Source: Paenibacillus chondroitinus NBRC 15376
Lineage (GTDB): Bacteria; Bacillota; Bacilli; Paenibacillales; NBRC-103111
Direction of reading: 5' to 3'
Assembly: GCF_004000765.1 (NCBI RefSeq)
Contig: NZ_BILW01000015.1
Coordinates: 1 to 64,000, forward strand
Length of the DNA: 64,000 nucleotides
The translations under genes and the position numbers were made by a program. Below are positions 54,604 to 63,761 of this stretch, piece after piece; within the stretch, counting starts at the first letter, position 1, and every line of letters starts with the position of its first letter. The notes under the pieces are model-generated. The model searched no databases, was not told the origin of the DNA, and was given only the letters and a program-made list of their open reading frames with translations.

Positions 54604-55212
54604 TTGAATAAATCACCAAACCACGAGCAAAGATTAATTCTTGCTTCATCCTCGCCGCGGAGGCAGGAATTGATTCAGGGACTTGGACTACCCTATATCA
54701 TTCGGGTAAGCGACGCGGATGAGACCGTAGAAGGAAAAATAACGCCTTCAGAACTAGTAGAAGTTCTATCGGTACGCAAGGCGTCAACGGTTCGCGAGAT
54801 GCTGGAGTCCAGTGAAAAACACGGGATCATCGTGGGATCTGATACGGTCGTTGTGCTTCACCATGAGGTTCTTGGAAAGCCTGTGGATGAAGAAGATTCC
54901 TTCCGGATGTTGAAAGGCCTGCAAGGCACGACGCATCAGGTGTACAGCGGAGTGGCTTGCATCGATGCAGCTACAGGCAAGCAGGTAGTCTCGCACAGCG
55001 TAACGAATGTGAAGATGAAAGCTATGTCAGACGAGCAGATTCGTCGATATATCGCGACAGGCGAGCCTAAGGACAAAGCCGGCTCGTATGCGATTCAAGG
55101 GATTGGCGCAACCATCGTAGAAGCCATTGAAGGGGACTATTTTACAGTTGTTGGCTTGCCGCTTTCCTTGCTTAGTGATTTGCTGTTAACCTTCGATATC
55201 CAAGTTCTGTAA
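54604..55212 (+). CDS. maf: Maf, nucleoside triphosphate pyrophosphatase
   Basis: Maf hydrolyses dTTP, UTP or modified pyrimidine triphosphates and affects septation in Bacillus. The 202 residues have LILASSSPRRQEL at about 11-23, VGSDTVVVL with the catalytic Asp, GKPVDEEDSFRMLKGL and AIQGIGATIVEAIEGDY. AGGAG lies 9 bp before TTG 54604. Its length is normal. Confidence 0.95.
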   Translation: MNKSPNHEQRLILASSSPRRQELIQGLGLPYIIRVSDADETVEGKITPSELVEVLSVRKASTVREMLESSEKHGIIVGSDTVVVLHHEVLGKPVDEEDSFRMLKGLQGTTHQVYSGVACIDAATGKQVVSHSVTNVKMKAMSDEQIRRYIATGEPKDKAGSYAIQGIGATIVEAIEGDYFTVVGLPLSLLSDLLLTFDIQVL

Positions 55213-55237
55213 TCTCTCCTTTCTAGTCGTGCACACA

Positions 55238-55266
55238 TTGACTGTGCAATCTGTAACGGTTACAAT
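55238..55266 (+). promoter_or_regulatory. Promoter of the Rrf2-family gene with overlapping palindrome
   Basis: TTGACT (55238-55243), a 17-bp spacer and TACAAT (55261-55266). The palindrome TGTAACGGTTACA (55252-55264) overlaps the -10, as expected for an autorepressor site. Confidence 0.6.
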
Positions 55267-55309
55267 GACAGTAAGCGACATGACATCGCAACTTCAGGGA
55301 GGATTGGCC

Positions 55310-55762
55310 ATGAACAGCGAATTTACAATAGCCGTCCACAGTCTCGTATTTCTTGCAAATTTGCCTGATCATATGGCAACCAGTGAAGAAATTGCTACGA
55401 ATGTATCCACACATTCTGCTCGTATACGCAAAGTTATGGGCTTTCTGCGAAAAGCAGGTTACGTTTCAACCAAAGAAGGCATCGGGGGCGGATTCATTCT
55501 CTGCCGTAATCCGGATGATGTGACACTCGGTGAAATTTACCGATTAACGTGTCATGGTTCTTTGAAACCAAGCTGGTGTTCCGGCGATGAGAAGAATAAC
55601 GATTGTATCATTTCATCCAAAATGGATAAATTGATGGGCAACGTTTTCGCAGACGCCGAAAAGCAGATGGAATTATACTTCGATGGTTATACCATCGGCG
55701 GTATGCTGGAACGAATCAAAGCTTACGGATGCCCGGAATTGAATAATGAGCAGTTATCCTAG
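55310..55762 (+). CDS. Rrf2-family transcription regulator
   Basis: A 150-residue regulator with an N-terminal winged helix (about 1-80: FTIAVHSLVFLANL, TSEEIATNVSTHSARIRKVMGFL, GGGFILCRNPDDVTLGEIY). The C-terminal cysteines in WCSGDEKNNDCI are spaced unlike the three-Cys cluster of IscR or NsrR, so redox sensing is possible but not shown. It resembles YwnA-type proteins. GGGAGG lies before ATG 55310. The upstream palindrome suggests autoregulation. Confidence 0.88.
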   Translation: MNSEFTIAVHSLVFLANLPDHMATSEEIATNVSTHSARIRKVMGFLRKAGYVSTKEGIGGGFILCRNPDDVTLGEIYRLTCHGSLKPSWCSGDEKNNDCIISSKMDKLMGNVFADAEKQMELYFDGYTIGGMLERIKAYGCPELNNEQLS

Positions 55763-55796
55763 AAGCCCTCGGATCTTATAATCCGGGGGTTTTGTG
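55763..55796 (+). terminator. Terminator of the Rrf2-family gene
   Basis: AGCCC-CGGA pairs with TCCG-GGG around TCTTATAA and is followed by TTTT. Confidence 0.7.
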
Positions 55797-55871
55797 TCGT
55801 TTTAAGGTCCTTGTCGCGATGAATGGGATACGGATAAGTAACACAACCTACAGATGGAAAGAGGGGAATTG

Positions 55872-56561
55872 ATGGAAGTCACAAGTTTAATGCTTCGTGA
55901 AGTACCGACGGAAGAAAGGCCTAGAGAGCGAATGCTTCAATATGGAGCTGAGGCGTTAAGCCACGCCGAGCTGTTGGCGATTATTCTTCGAACCGGAACG
56001 GTTTCGGAGTCAGCGGTTCGTCTGGCAAACCGCATCTTAAGCGAGTCCGGAGGATTGCGCAGCCTGGTGGACATGAGCAAGGATCAGCTTACACAAATCA
56101 AAGGCATTGGTGATGCCAAAGCGCTGCAAATTCTAGCCGGTATCGAGCTCGGTCGGCGAATTGCCAAAAGCACATTCGCAGAGCGGATTACGATTCGATC
56201 CCCGAAGGATATCGCGAACTTAATGAGCGAGGAACTTCGATATTTGCAGAAGGAGCATTTCGTTTGTTTGTTTTTGAATACGAAAAATCATGTGCTTGCG
56301 CAAGAAACACTCTCCATGGGCAGCTTGAACGCGTCCATCGTCCATCCCCGCGAAGTTTTCCGTGCAGCCATCAAAAGAAGCAGTGCGTCTATTGTTTGTG
56401 TACATAATCATCCTAGCGGGGATCCCACGCCAAGCCCGGAAGATATACAGCTAACCCACCGTTTGGTGGAAGCCGGAACTATTATTGGTATTGAAGTGTT
56501 GGATCATGTTATCATAGGTGATCAGAGATTCATAAGTTTGAAGGAAGAAGGCTTTATGTAA
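55872..56561 (+). CDS. radC: RadC, JAB/MPN-domain DNA-repair-associated protein
   Basis: RadC has a JAMM-type metalloprotease fold whose role is unclear. The 229 residues have an N-terminal helix-hairpin-helix (about 35-95: HAELLAIILRTGT, IKGIGDAKALQILAG) and a C-terminal MPN domain (about 105-228). The zinc motif HNHPSGDPTPSPED carries two His and the Asp. GAGGGG lies before ATG 55872. It precedes mreB, as in B. subtilis. Confidence 0.95.
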   Translation: MEVTSLMLREVPTEERPRERMLQYGAEALSHAELLAIILRTGTVSESAVRLANRILSESGGLRSLVDMSKDQLTQIKGIGDAKALQILAGIELGRRIAKSTFAERITIRSPKDIANLMSEELRYLQKEHFVCLFLNTKNHVLAQETLSMGSLNASIVHPREVFRAAIKRSSASIVCVHNHPSGDPTPSPEDIQLTHRLVEAGTIIGIEVLDHVIIGDQRFISLKEEGFM

Positions 56562-56596
56562 TATAATAGGTTGGCAATAGGAAAGGAGTAACTGCC

Positions 56597-57631
56597 ATGT
56601 TTGGAGGCTTTACGAAAGATCTGGGAATTGATTTAGGTACAGCGAATACACTGGTTTATGTAAAAGGCAGAGGAATAATCGTTAGAGAACCATCGGTGGT
56701 TGCTCTACGTACGGATACGAAAACAATCGAAGCTGTTGGAGACGCAGCCAAAAAAATGATCGGCCGCACACCAGGCAATATTCGTGCGATTCGTCCGATG
56801 AAAGATGGCGTTATTGCTGATTTTGAAACAACGTCAACCATGATTCGCTACTTTTTGAGACAGGCTCAAAAACAGCGCTGGTTATTCCAACGTCACCCTA
56901 ATGTGATGGTTTGTGTGCCTTCCGGCATCACGGCCGTAGAGAAACGTGCGGTGGAAGACGCAACGAAACAAGCCGGAGCGCGTGAAGCCTATACGATTGA
57001 AGAGCCGTTTGCGGCAGCGATCGGCGCAGATCTTCCTGTGTGGGAACCAACGGGAAGCATGGTTGTCGATATCGGCGGGGGAACCACAGAAGTAGCGGTC
57101 ATCTCACTTGGGGGCATTGTGACGAGCCGTTCCATCCGCATAGCCGGAGATGAAATGGACGAGGCCATCATTCAATACATCAAACGTACATACAATCTGA
57201 TGATTGGGGAACGCACGTCGGAGACGCTCAAGATGGAGATTGGTTCTGCGCTTCCAATGGAACAGCCGGAAACACTCGAAATCCGTGGACGTGACCTTGT
57301 TTCCGGTCTGCCGAAGACCATGAGCGTAACCTCTGATGAGATCACAGAATCATTGACGGATACGGTGAATGCGATCGTTGAAGCTGTGAAAGTTACGCTG
57401 GAGAAGTGTCCGCCGGAATTGTCAGCGGATATTATGGACCGCGGAATCGTGTTAACCGGCGGTGGCGGTTTGCTGCGCAACTTGGATCGCTTGCTTGCCA
57501 GAGAAACCGGCATGCCCGTTCTCGTTGCAGAGAATCCGCTTGATTGTGTAGCGATTGGGACAGGCCGCGCCTTGGAAAATATTCATTTGTTTAAAAATAA
57601 ATCAGGTTCAGGCTCGCGTTATAAACGTTAA
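56597..57631 (+). CDS. mreB: MreB, rod-shape actin homologue
   Basis: MreB polymerises under the membrane and guides wall synthesis. The 344 residues have the phosphate loop [15 protein letters not shown], the second nucleotide motif [16 protein letters not shown] near 160 and [12 protein letters not shown] near 285. The N-terminus [14 protein letters not shown] is typical. AAAGGAG precedes the ATG. It starts the mreB-mreC-mreD-minC-minD-rodA run. Confidence 0.97.
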   Translation: MFGGFTKDLGIDLGTANTLVYVKGRGIIVREPSVVALRTDTKTIEAVGDAAKKMIGRTPGNIRAIRPMKDGVIADFETTSTMIRYFLRQAQKQRWLFQRHPNVMVCVPSGITAVEKRAVEDATKQAGAREAYTIEEPFAAAIGADLPVWEPTGSMVVDIGGGTTEVAVISLGGIVTSRSIRIAGDEMDEAIIQYIKRTYNLMIGERTSETLKMEIGSALPMEQPETLEIRGRDLVSGLPKTMSVTSDEITESLTDTVNAIVEAVKVTLEKCPPELSADIMDRGIVLTGGGGLLRNLDRLLARETGMPVLVAENPLDCVAIGTGRALENIHLFKNKSGSGSRYKR

Positions 57632-57664
57632 TATTCGTCAAGAATTCGTTAGAAGGTGCTCATT

Positions 57665-58528
57665 TTGTTCAAATTCATGGGAAACAAGAGGCTGATTTTC
57701 CTGATGTTCGGTTTAGTCTGCTTCTTTATATTGATGGGATTAACGCTGGGAAACCGGGGACCAATGACATGGCCGGAGAAATTCGTCAAAGACTCGGTAT
57801 CGTGGACGCAAGGACTCTTCTACAAGCCCGCTGCGCAGGTAGCGGGCTTCTTTGAAGACATTCGACAGCTTAGAGTCATCTATGAAGAAAATAAGACGTT
57901 GAAGCTGACCTTGACGCAGTATGCGCGAGATACACAACGTCTGAACGATCTGGAATCGCAAAATAAGCGACTGATGGAAGCCCTGGGCTTTACAGAACGA
58001 CAGCGTCAAGCCAACGCTTACACGTATCGGATTGCCGAGGTTGTTACGGTGGATAATGATCCGTACAACAGTACAGTGACGATTAATTTAGGCGACAAGG
58101 ACGGCATCAAAGAGAATATGGCGGTTATGACAGTCGACGGATTAGTCGGCAGAGTAAGTAAAGTGTTCGGCTTTCACTCCAATGTGCAGCTGTTGAAAGA
58201 GATCACGGATTCCGACAACAACTCCAAAGCGATTGCGGTCACTGTGAAAGGCAATGCTAGCCAACCATTCGGCATGATTGAGTCTTATGACAGCAATACA
58301 GGGGAACTCGTGATGAACAAGGTGGAACATGCGGACGACATGAAAGTCGGGGATACGATTATTACATCAGGCTTGGGGCAAGTATTCCCTAAGGGAATTG
58401 AAGTAGGGACAATCTCTTCCATCGGCCCAGGGGAATTTGGGATCACCTACAAAGTTATGGTGAAGCCCAAAGCTTCGTTTAACCGTATTCGCGAAGTGTT
58501 CGTCGTCGAAGTTCCGGAAGTGAAATGA
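57665..58528 (+). CDS. mreC: MreC, rod-shape-determining protein
   Basis: MreC links the membrane MreBCD complex to wall enzymes outside the cell. The 287 residues have an N-terminal helix (about 8-26), a coiled coil at about 68-105, and the MreC beta-domains (about 120-280: VDNDPYNSTVTINLGDKDGI, TSGLGQVFPKGIEVG). AAGGTG lies 6 bp before TTG 57665; GTG 57656 is the alternative. Confidence 0.95.
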   Translation: MFKFMGNKRLIFLMFGLVCFFILMGLTLGNRGPMTWPEKFVKDSVSWTQGLFYKPAAQVAGFFEDIRQLRVIYEENKTLKLTLTQYARDTQRLNDLESQNKRLMEALGFTERQRQANAYTYRIAEVVTVDNDPYNSTVTINLGDKDGIKENMAVMTVDGLVGRVSKVFGFHSNVQLLKEITDSDNNSKAIAVTVKGNASQPFGMIESYDSNTGELVMNKVEHADDMKVGDTIITSGLGQVFPKGIEVGTISSIGPGEFGITYKVMVKPKASFNRIREVFVVEVPEVK

Positions 58529-58541
58529 GGTGAGCCGTTAC

Positions 58542-59069
58542 GTGACTCGACATTTGCTGTGGCTCATTCTATTAGGCTTGTTTATCCTGCAAGGCTCCAT
58601 TGTGGTCTGGCTGATCCCATCTGCGTGGCAAAGCAGTGTTCATGTTACCCCCCATTTTACACTGGTCTTTATCTTGTTCATCGGACTTTTCCATCATCGA
58701 CATTCTGCACTGATTTATGGGCTTTTGTTCGGTCTGCTGCATGATTTTAACTATTATGGGGCGATGCTCGGTGTGTATTCCTTCGGGATGGGACTCACCG
58801 GGTATTTGGCGGGACTGGCGCAGCGCAGGCAGCCTAACCTCATCTTTTATAATCTGCTCATTATAGGCGTCGGTCTGCTGTTGTTTGAGTTCATCGATTT
58901 TGGCATTAACCACTTGTTTAAGCTCATTGATATTGAGTTGAAATTTGCTCTCACCCATTACATGCTCCCAAGCGTGCTGTTTAATTTGCTTTTCGCCTTG
59001 ATTTGCTACGTACCGATTCGCAAGCTGCTCGAAGGAAAGCGGATCGTACCTGCGAATACCGAAGATTAA
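58542..59069 (+). CDS. mreD: MreD, rod-shape-determining membrane protein
   Basis: MreD is the small integral membrane partner of MreC. The 175 residues have about five hydrophobic helices and the YGLLFGLLHDFNYYGAMLGVYSF stretch typical of the family. GAGGTG lies 9 bp before GTG 58542; GTG 58530 is too near that site. It begins 13 bp after mreC. Confidence 0.9.
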   Translation: MTRHLLWLILLGLFILQGSIVVWLIPSAWQSSVHVTPHFTLVFILFIGLFHHRHSALIYGLLFGLLHDFNYYGAMLGVYSFGMGLTGYLAGLAQRRQPNLIFYNLLIIGVGLLLFEFIDFGINHLFKLIDIELKFALTHYMLPSVLFNLLFALICYVPIRKLLEGKRIVPANTED

Positions 59070-59141
59070 TTTTCCAGGCGGTTAGCAGGAGAATCCACGA
59101 CAAGAGCCGAAATGTATAGGTTGGGAGGTCGTCATTCAATT

Positions 59142-59801
59142 ATGTCTGTAGCTAAGCACCATGTGATGATAAAAGGGGTCAAGGATGGCCTTGTTTTTTT
59201 ACTAAACGATGCATGCGATTGGCAAGATTTGCTGAAAGAGCTGCAGCATAAGCTGGAGAAAACCCATCAGCAAATACTGACCGGACCGATTATTCATGTG
59301 CACGTTAAATTAGGCAGCAGGGAAGCAACCGAGGAGCAGAAAGAAGAAATCAGATCTGTCATTAAGCAAAAGGGCAATCTGCTGATTCAATCGATCGAAA
59401 GTGATCCTCGTAAGGAAGTAGTCATAGAGCCTGCTGCAAGAATGTCAACGCTAAGAGGTATGATTCGTTCGGGACAAACCCTCCATCATGAGGGGGATTT
59501 ACTGTATTTAGGCGATGTTAATCCAGGCGGAACAATTACCTCTACCGGGAACATTTATATTATGGGCTCGCTTCGCGGAATGGCGCATGCCGGGATTGAC
59601 GGCGATGATAAAGCGATTATTGCCGCTTCTCATATGCGCCCGACCCAATTGCGGATCGCTGGAATTATTAGTCGTTCTCCGGATGAATGGGGCATTGAAG
59701 AGGCTTTTATGGAGTTTGCTTATGTGAAAGATGGTAAAATGGAAATCGACAAGCTTCATCAGCTTCATCGGATTTCTCCTGATTCGAATTTGAAATTATA
59801 G
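59142..59801 (+). CDS. minC: MinC, septum-site inhibitor
   Basis: MinC blocks FtsZ assembly away from midcell. The 219 residues have an N-terminal FtsZ-binding domain (about 1-95: VMIKGVKDGLVFLLNDACDW) and a C-terminal beta-helix (about 110-210: LRGMIRSGQTLHHEGDLL, GDVNPGGTITSTGNIYIMG). GGGAGG lies 13 bp before ATG 59142, which is rather far, so an in-frame start just upstream is possible. MinD follows. Confidence 0.93.
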   Translation: MSVAKHHVMIKGVKDGLVFLLNDACDWQDLLKELQHKLEKTHQQILTGPIIHVHVKLGSREATEEQKEEIRSVIKQKGNLLIQSIESDPRKEVVIEPAARMSTLRGMIRSGQTLHHEGDLLYLGDVNPGGTITSTGNIYIMGSLRGMAHAGIDGDDKAIIAASHMRPTQLRIAGIISRSPDEWGIEEAFMEFAYVKDGKMEIDKLHQLHRISPDSNLKL

Positions 59802-59843
59802 ACTTATATATGTTATAGAAAATAGCGCGTGGGGTGAGAACAT

Positions 59844-60638
59844 ATGGGAGAGGCAATCGTTGTTACTTCGGGAAAAGGCGGCGTTGGCAAAACAACGACT
59901 TCAGCAAATCTTGGAACAGCATTGGCGCTTTTAGGGAAAAAAGTATGCATGGTGGACACCGATATTGGCCTGCGCAATTTGGATGTTGTCATGGGACTCG
60001 AGAACCGAATCATTTATGACCTTGTGGATGTTGCGGAAGGACGCTGCCGTTTACCGCAAGCCTTAATCAAAGATAAGCGCTTCGAAGAGCTGTATCTGCT
60101 GCCTGCGGCTCAGACGAAGGACAAGCATGCGGTATCGCCGGAGCAAGTGAAAGATATTATTCTTGATCTTAAAAAAGACTTTGAATTCGTCATCATAGAC
60201 TGCCCCGCAGGCATTGAGCAAGGCTTCAAAAATGCGGTAGCGGGCGCTGACAAAGCGATCGTTGTAACGACTCCGGAGAACGCTGCTGTACGGGATGCCG
60301 ATCGCATTATCGGACTGCTGGAGAATGAGAAAATTTCTTCGCCGAAGCTCATCATTAACCGGATTCGCCCGATGATGATGAAAAAAGGCGAGATGCTGGA
60401 TATTGACGAAATCTGCTCAGTGCTAGCCATCGATCTGCTCGGCATTGTGCCAGATGACGAACATGTCATTAAAGCGGCCAATGCGGGCGAGCCGACCGTG
60501 ATGAACCCATCGTCCCGCGCTGCGATTGCTTATCGAAACGTGGCTCGCCGGATCTTGGGCGACACGGTGCCTCTCATGCAGCTCGAAGACAAGACTGGCT
60601 GGGTCAAACGTATGAAAAAGTTTATCGGAATAGGATGA
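59844..60638 (+). CDS. minD: MinD, septum-site-determining ATPase
   Basis: MinD is a ParA-type ATPase that carries MinC to the membrane. The 264 residues have the deviant Walker A SGKGGVGKTT at 9-18 (Lys11 and Lys16), the VDTDIGLRNLDVVMGLE switch, and IIDCPAGIEQGF. The C-terminal amphipathic membrane-targeting helix is GWVKRMKKFIGIG. GGGGTG precedes the ATG. Confidence 0.97.
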   Translation: MGEAIVVTSGKGGVGKTTTSANLGTALALLGKKVCMVDTDIGLRNLDVVMGLENRIIYDLVDVAEGRCRLPQALIKDKRFEELYLLPAAQTKDKHAVSPEQVKDIILDLKKDFEFVIIDCPAGIEQGFKNAVAGADKAIVVTTPENAAVRDADRIIGLLENEKISSPKLIINRIRPMMMKKGEMLDIDEICSVLAIDLLGIVPDDEHVIKAANAGEPTVMNPSSRAAIAYRNVARRILGDTVPLMQLEDKTGWVKRMKKFIGIG

Positions 60639-60645
60639 TCTTGCT

Positions 60646-61794
60646 GTGCTCGCTAAACTGAAAAACATCGACATTCCTATTGTTGTTATTTTGTTCGCCT
60701 TCATGGTTATCAGCACAATGACGGTCTACAGTGCGTCCGTGGATCATCCGTCCATTGTCATCTCGATATCCAAAATTCTTATTCTCTATGCCGTTGGATT
60801 ACTTGCCTTTCTAGCCTGCAGCCTTTTTGATTATCGTGTACTCATACGGATTGCTCCAGTCTTGTACGGTATCGGTATCGTATCTTTGGTGGCCGTTTAT
60901 TTTTTTGGTAAAAAAATTCACGGAGCGCGCGGCTGGTTTGAACTTCCGGGAGGCCTGACCTTCCAACCGGCGGAGCTTGTGAAGCTGATTTTGATCATTT
61001 GTGTGACAGCGCTACTGGCCAAACGCGGCGGCGAGCTGCTGCAAATCAAAAACGATTTGATCCCTGTATGCGCGGCTGTTCTGCTTCCGTTTATTCTCGT
61101 CTTGATTCAGCCGGACTTGGGGAATGCGATCATCTTCGTTATTATCCTGCTCGGTATGCTTTGGATCGGGAACATCAAATACACGCACGTTTTATTGAGT
61201 GTCGTTATCTTTGCAGGGTTAGGTTTTCTGCTGCTCACCCTGTATAAGACGTTTCATACTAGTTTGTACGACGCACTCAAAGGCTTCGGCTTCAGCCACT
61301 GGATGGACCGTATCGACACCTACCTATACCCGCAAGATGTAACGGAAGATGATAGTTATCAAGTGAAAAATGCGATCAGAGCAATCGGGTCAGGGGGGCT
61401 GGAAGGCGAGGGTTACCTAAAGGGAACTTCTGTCCACAGTAACTTCATTCCTTTTGCTTATTCGGATTCCATCTTTGTTGTGGTGGGGGAAGAATTCGGC
61501 TTCAGAGGTTCTGCCGTTCTGCTGCTCATCTATTTCTTGCTTATCTATCGCATGATTCTGATTTCCATTCAAAGCACTCAGCTTAGCGGAGCTTATATCG
61601 TGGTTGGCGTTGTCTCTATGTTCGTCTTTCAAATTTTTGAAAATGTGGGTATGATGATCGGCATTATGCCATTAACGGGAATCACCCTGCCATTCGTTAG
61701 TTATGGGGGAACCTCGCTTTTGATCAACATGCTGTCGCTTGGCCTGGTGATGAGCGTTAAGCTCCATCAGGATCGTGAACCGGAATTGTTTTAA
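60646..61794 (+). CDS. rodA: RodA/FtsW-type SEDS glycosyltransferase
   Basis: SEDS proteins polymerise peptidoglycan glycan strands in the membrane. The 382 residues have about ten helices, with FQPAELVKLILI, the catalytic Asp segment IQPDLGNAIIF, FIFAYSDSIFVVVGEEFGF-like loop and TGITLPFVSYGGTSLL. Position after minD favours a RodA role in elongation, but FtsW and SpoVE share these motifs. It starts with GTG, 7 bp after minD, with a weak ribosome site, so coupling is likely. Confidence 0.9.
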   Translation: MLAKLKNIDIPIVVILFAFMVISTMTVYSASVDHPSIVISISKILILYAVGLLAFLACSLFDYRVLIRIAPVLYGIGIVSLVAVYFFGKKIHGARGWFELPGGLTFQPAELVKLILIICVTALLAKRGGELLQIKNDLIPVCAAVLLPFILVLIQPDLGNAIIFVIILLGMLWIGNIKYTHVLLSVVIFAGLGFLLLTLYKTFHTSLYDALKGFGFSHWMDRIDTYLYPQDVTEDDSYQVKNAIRAIGSGGLEGEGYLKGTSVHSNFIPFAYSDSIFVVVGEEFGFRGSAVLLLIYFLLIYRMILISIQSTQLSGAYIVVGVVSMFVFQIFENVGMMIGIMPLTGITLPFVSYGGTSLLINMLSLGLVMSVKLHQDREPELF

Positions 61795-61801
61795 AAAGGA
61801 T

Positions 61802-61833
61802 AAGTCCCTGGCGAGCAGTCAGGGGCTTTTTTT
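61802..61833 (+). terminator. Terminator of rodA
   Basis: AAGTCCCTG pairs with CAGGGGCTT and is followed by T residues. Confidence 0.85.
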
Positions 61834-61867
61834 CTGTCCGTTCGGAGGCGTTTCCCTGCGGATTATC

Positions 61868-61896
61868 ACATAATCTTGTCCTTCTTCTCATAGGCT
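61868..61896 (+). promoter_or_regulatory. Possible sigma-E promoter of spoIVFA
   Basis: ACATAAT (61868-61874), a 14-bp spacer and CATAGGCT (61889-61896) resemble the sigma-E pattern. spoIVFA-spoIVFB is sigma-E dependent in B. subtilis. Confidence 0.4.
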
Positions 61897-61970
61897 GTAC
61901 TATGCGAGATTTGCGAATACAGCGATATGAAGATTGTTTTCCGGAAGGAAAACGTTTGGGAGGGGCTTCC

Positions 61971-62870
61971 ATGGAAGTCAAAGATAAAGTGAAACAACGG
62001 CGATTGGAACGGCTTCGGCATTTGCGCGAATCATCGGAGCATGTGAACGTCAATGGGAGTCCGGCGAAAGCAACCAGAGTGATGGAACATGTGCCTTTGC
62101 CGCCACGGCAGCAGCAGGTGGAACTTCCGCTTTATGTGGATGCGGACTGGAAAAGGCGTATGGAAGATCCCGAATATGCTTGGCAGCAAAAAATATTGAT
62201 GGACAAGACGCTAAGCGGCGGCGGACCACCGGAAGATGGAGAGAGAGGGCTGTTCGCACCTCCTTCGCCACGCAAAATAGCGGTCAAGCTGTTGGTTAGC
62301 TGTGTGCTTTTTGCCTCTCTGTACGGCATGTTTCAGTTGAATGAGCCATGGGCTAATAAAGGCAAGCAGTTCGTTGCGGCTTCGTTAACACAGTCTTATG
62401 ATTTCAACGCCTTATCGACTTGGTATACGAATCAATTCGGTGGTTCGCCGTCCTTTATTCCTAGCTTTAATCGCGTTGGGGACGAAGCCGTAAAGGTAAG
62501 TACCTCTAAACGGACCCTGTATGCCCCTGTAAAAGGAAGTATCATCAAGCCGTTCGATGGGACCAATCAACTTGGCGTCACGCTAAATACGGCGGAGTAT
62601 GCGCCTGTCTACGCGCTGGACACGGGACAAGTCGTTTTCTCCGGGGTTTCGGCTGAAACGGGTAAAACGGTTATCATCCGCCATCCAGGAGGAATGCAGT
62701 CCCTGTACGGGGGGTTAAGCGAGGTTAGCGTTGAAACAGGAGATTGGATGAAGGTAGGAGAGCTCGTCGGCAAAGCTTCTAAGAAAGATCCGGCCAAAGG
62801 CACACTTTATGTCGCGTTTACGAGAGATGGCCGCCCTGTCAACCCAACGGATGTGATCTCCTTTGATTAA
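61971..62870 (+). CDS. spoIVFA: SpoIVFA, regulator of the SpoIVFB protease (M23-like domain)
   Basis: SpoIVFA is a mother-cell membrane protein that holds SpoIVFB inactive until pro-sigma-K is to be cut. The 299 residues have a hydrophilic start, one membrane helix (about 105-125) and a C-terminal M23/LytM-like fold (about 185-297: LYAPVKGSIIKPFDG, VVFSGVSAETGKTVIIRHPGG). The H-x-H zinc motif of active M23 peptidases is not present, which fits a regulatory role. GGGAGG lies before ATG 61971. It overlaps spoIVFB by 8 bp. Confidence 0.92.
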   Translation: MEVKDKVKQRRLERLRHLRESSEHVNVNGSPAKATRVMEHVPLPPRQQQVELPLYVDADWKRRMEDPEYAWQQKILMDKTLSGGGPPEDGERGLFAPPSPRKIAVKLLVSCVLFASLYGMFQLNEPWANKGKQFVAASLTQSYDFNALSTWYTNQFGGSPSFIPSFNRVGDEAVKVSTSKRTLYAPVKGSIIKPFDGTNQLGVTLNTAEYAPVYALDTGQVVFSGVSAETGKTVIIRHPGGMQSLYGGLSEVSVETGDWMKVGELVGKASKKDPAKGTLYVAFTRDGRPVNPTDVISFD

Positions 62871-63738
62871 AGTGGCCGGAACGACCTATCGGTTTCACCC
62901 TTTATTTACACTTGTTTTAATAGGCTCTGCTTTGACGGGCTATTTTCTTGAGGCGATTACCTTATTCGGCATCGTTCTCGTTCATGAACTCGGTCACCTA
63001 ACTGCTGCTAACGGCTTCGGCTGGCGGGTGCGGGAGGTCCAATTGCTCCCTTTCGGCGGTGTGCTGGTTGTCGATGAGCTAGGAAGTGTACCAACCTGGG
63101 AGGAGCTGGTGGTGGCTTTAGCGGGGCCGCTGCAGCATGTATGGCTGATTATTCTGGCGCTTCTTATGAAGTGGCTGGAGGTTGGGACCGCGAGTTGGTG
63201 GGATTACTTTATTGAAGCTAACATCATGATCTGTTTGTTCAACCTTCTTCCGGTCATGCCGCTGGATGGCGGAAAAGTGATGCAGTCCTTACTTGGGTAT
63301 TTATTGTCGTATCATAACACGATTTTATATTCGGTTTGGATATCCATGTTCTTAAGTCTTGGCATCATTGTGATGGCTATTCTACAGCTGATTAGCGGGC
63401 AGCTGCCGCTGAATATATTAGTGATCGGCATTTTTCTGCTAGTGTCAAATTGGTATGCGTACCGGCAGCTGCCGTATCACTTTTTTCGCTTTCTGATTGG
63501 CCGCGGGAGCCGGGTGAGCCTGCTGCTGAGCCGCGGCACTCTGGCGCAGCCGATCGTCATAACCAAACATCGGACAATGGCCGATACGTTGAAGCTTTTT
63601 ATGCGCGAAAAATACCATTTAATTTACATTGTCAACGAGGCGGGACGCATTCAAGCTATATTGCCTGAACAGCAGTTGGTGAGCGGTTATTTGGATGGAA
63701 AAAAACCGGGGAGTGCAGTTTCCGATCTTTTCATGTAA
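62863..63738 (+). CDS. spoIVFB: SpoIVFB, intramembrane metalloprotease for pro-sigma-K
   Basis: SpoIVFB is the site-2-type protease that activates sigma-K in the mother cell. The 291 residues have about six helices. The HELGH zinc motif is at 41-45 (VLVHELGHLTA), with the third ligand Asp134 in NLLPVMPLDGG. The C-terminus (about 215-285) is a CBS-like domain. The start is TTG with a weak ribosome site inside the end of spoIVFA, so translation is coupled. Together with gerE here, it places part of the sigma-K pathway in the window. Confidence 0.94.
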   Translation: MIKVAGTTYRFHPLFTLVLIGSALTGYFLEAITLFGIVLVHELGHLTAANGFGWRVREVQLLPFGGVLVVDELGSVPTWEELVVALAGPLQHVWLIILALLMKWLEVGTASWWDYFIEANIMICLFNLLPVMPLDGGKVMQSLLGYLLSYHNTILYSVWISMFLSLGIIVMAILQLISGQLPLNILVIGIFLLVSNWYAYRQLPYHFFRFLIGRGSRVSLLLSRGTLAQPIVITKHRTMADTLKLFMREKYHLIYIVNEAGRIQAILPEQQLVSGYLDGKKPGSAVSDLFM

Positions 63739-63761
63739 AATAACTGGTGAGGTGAACGTGT

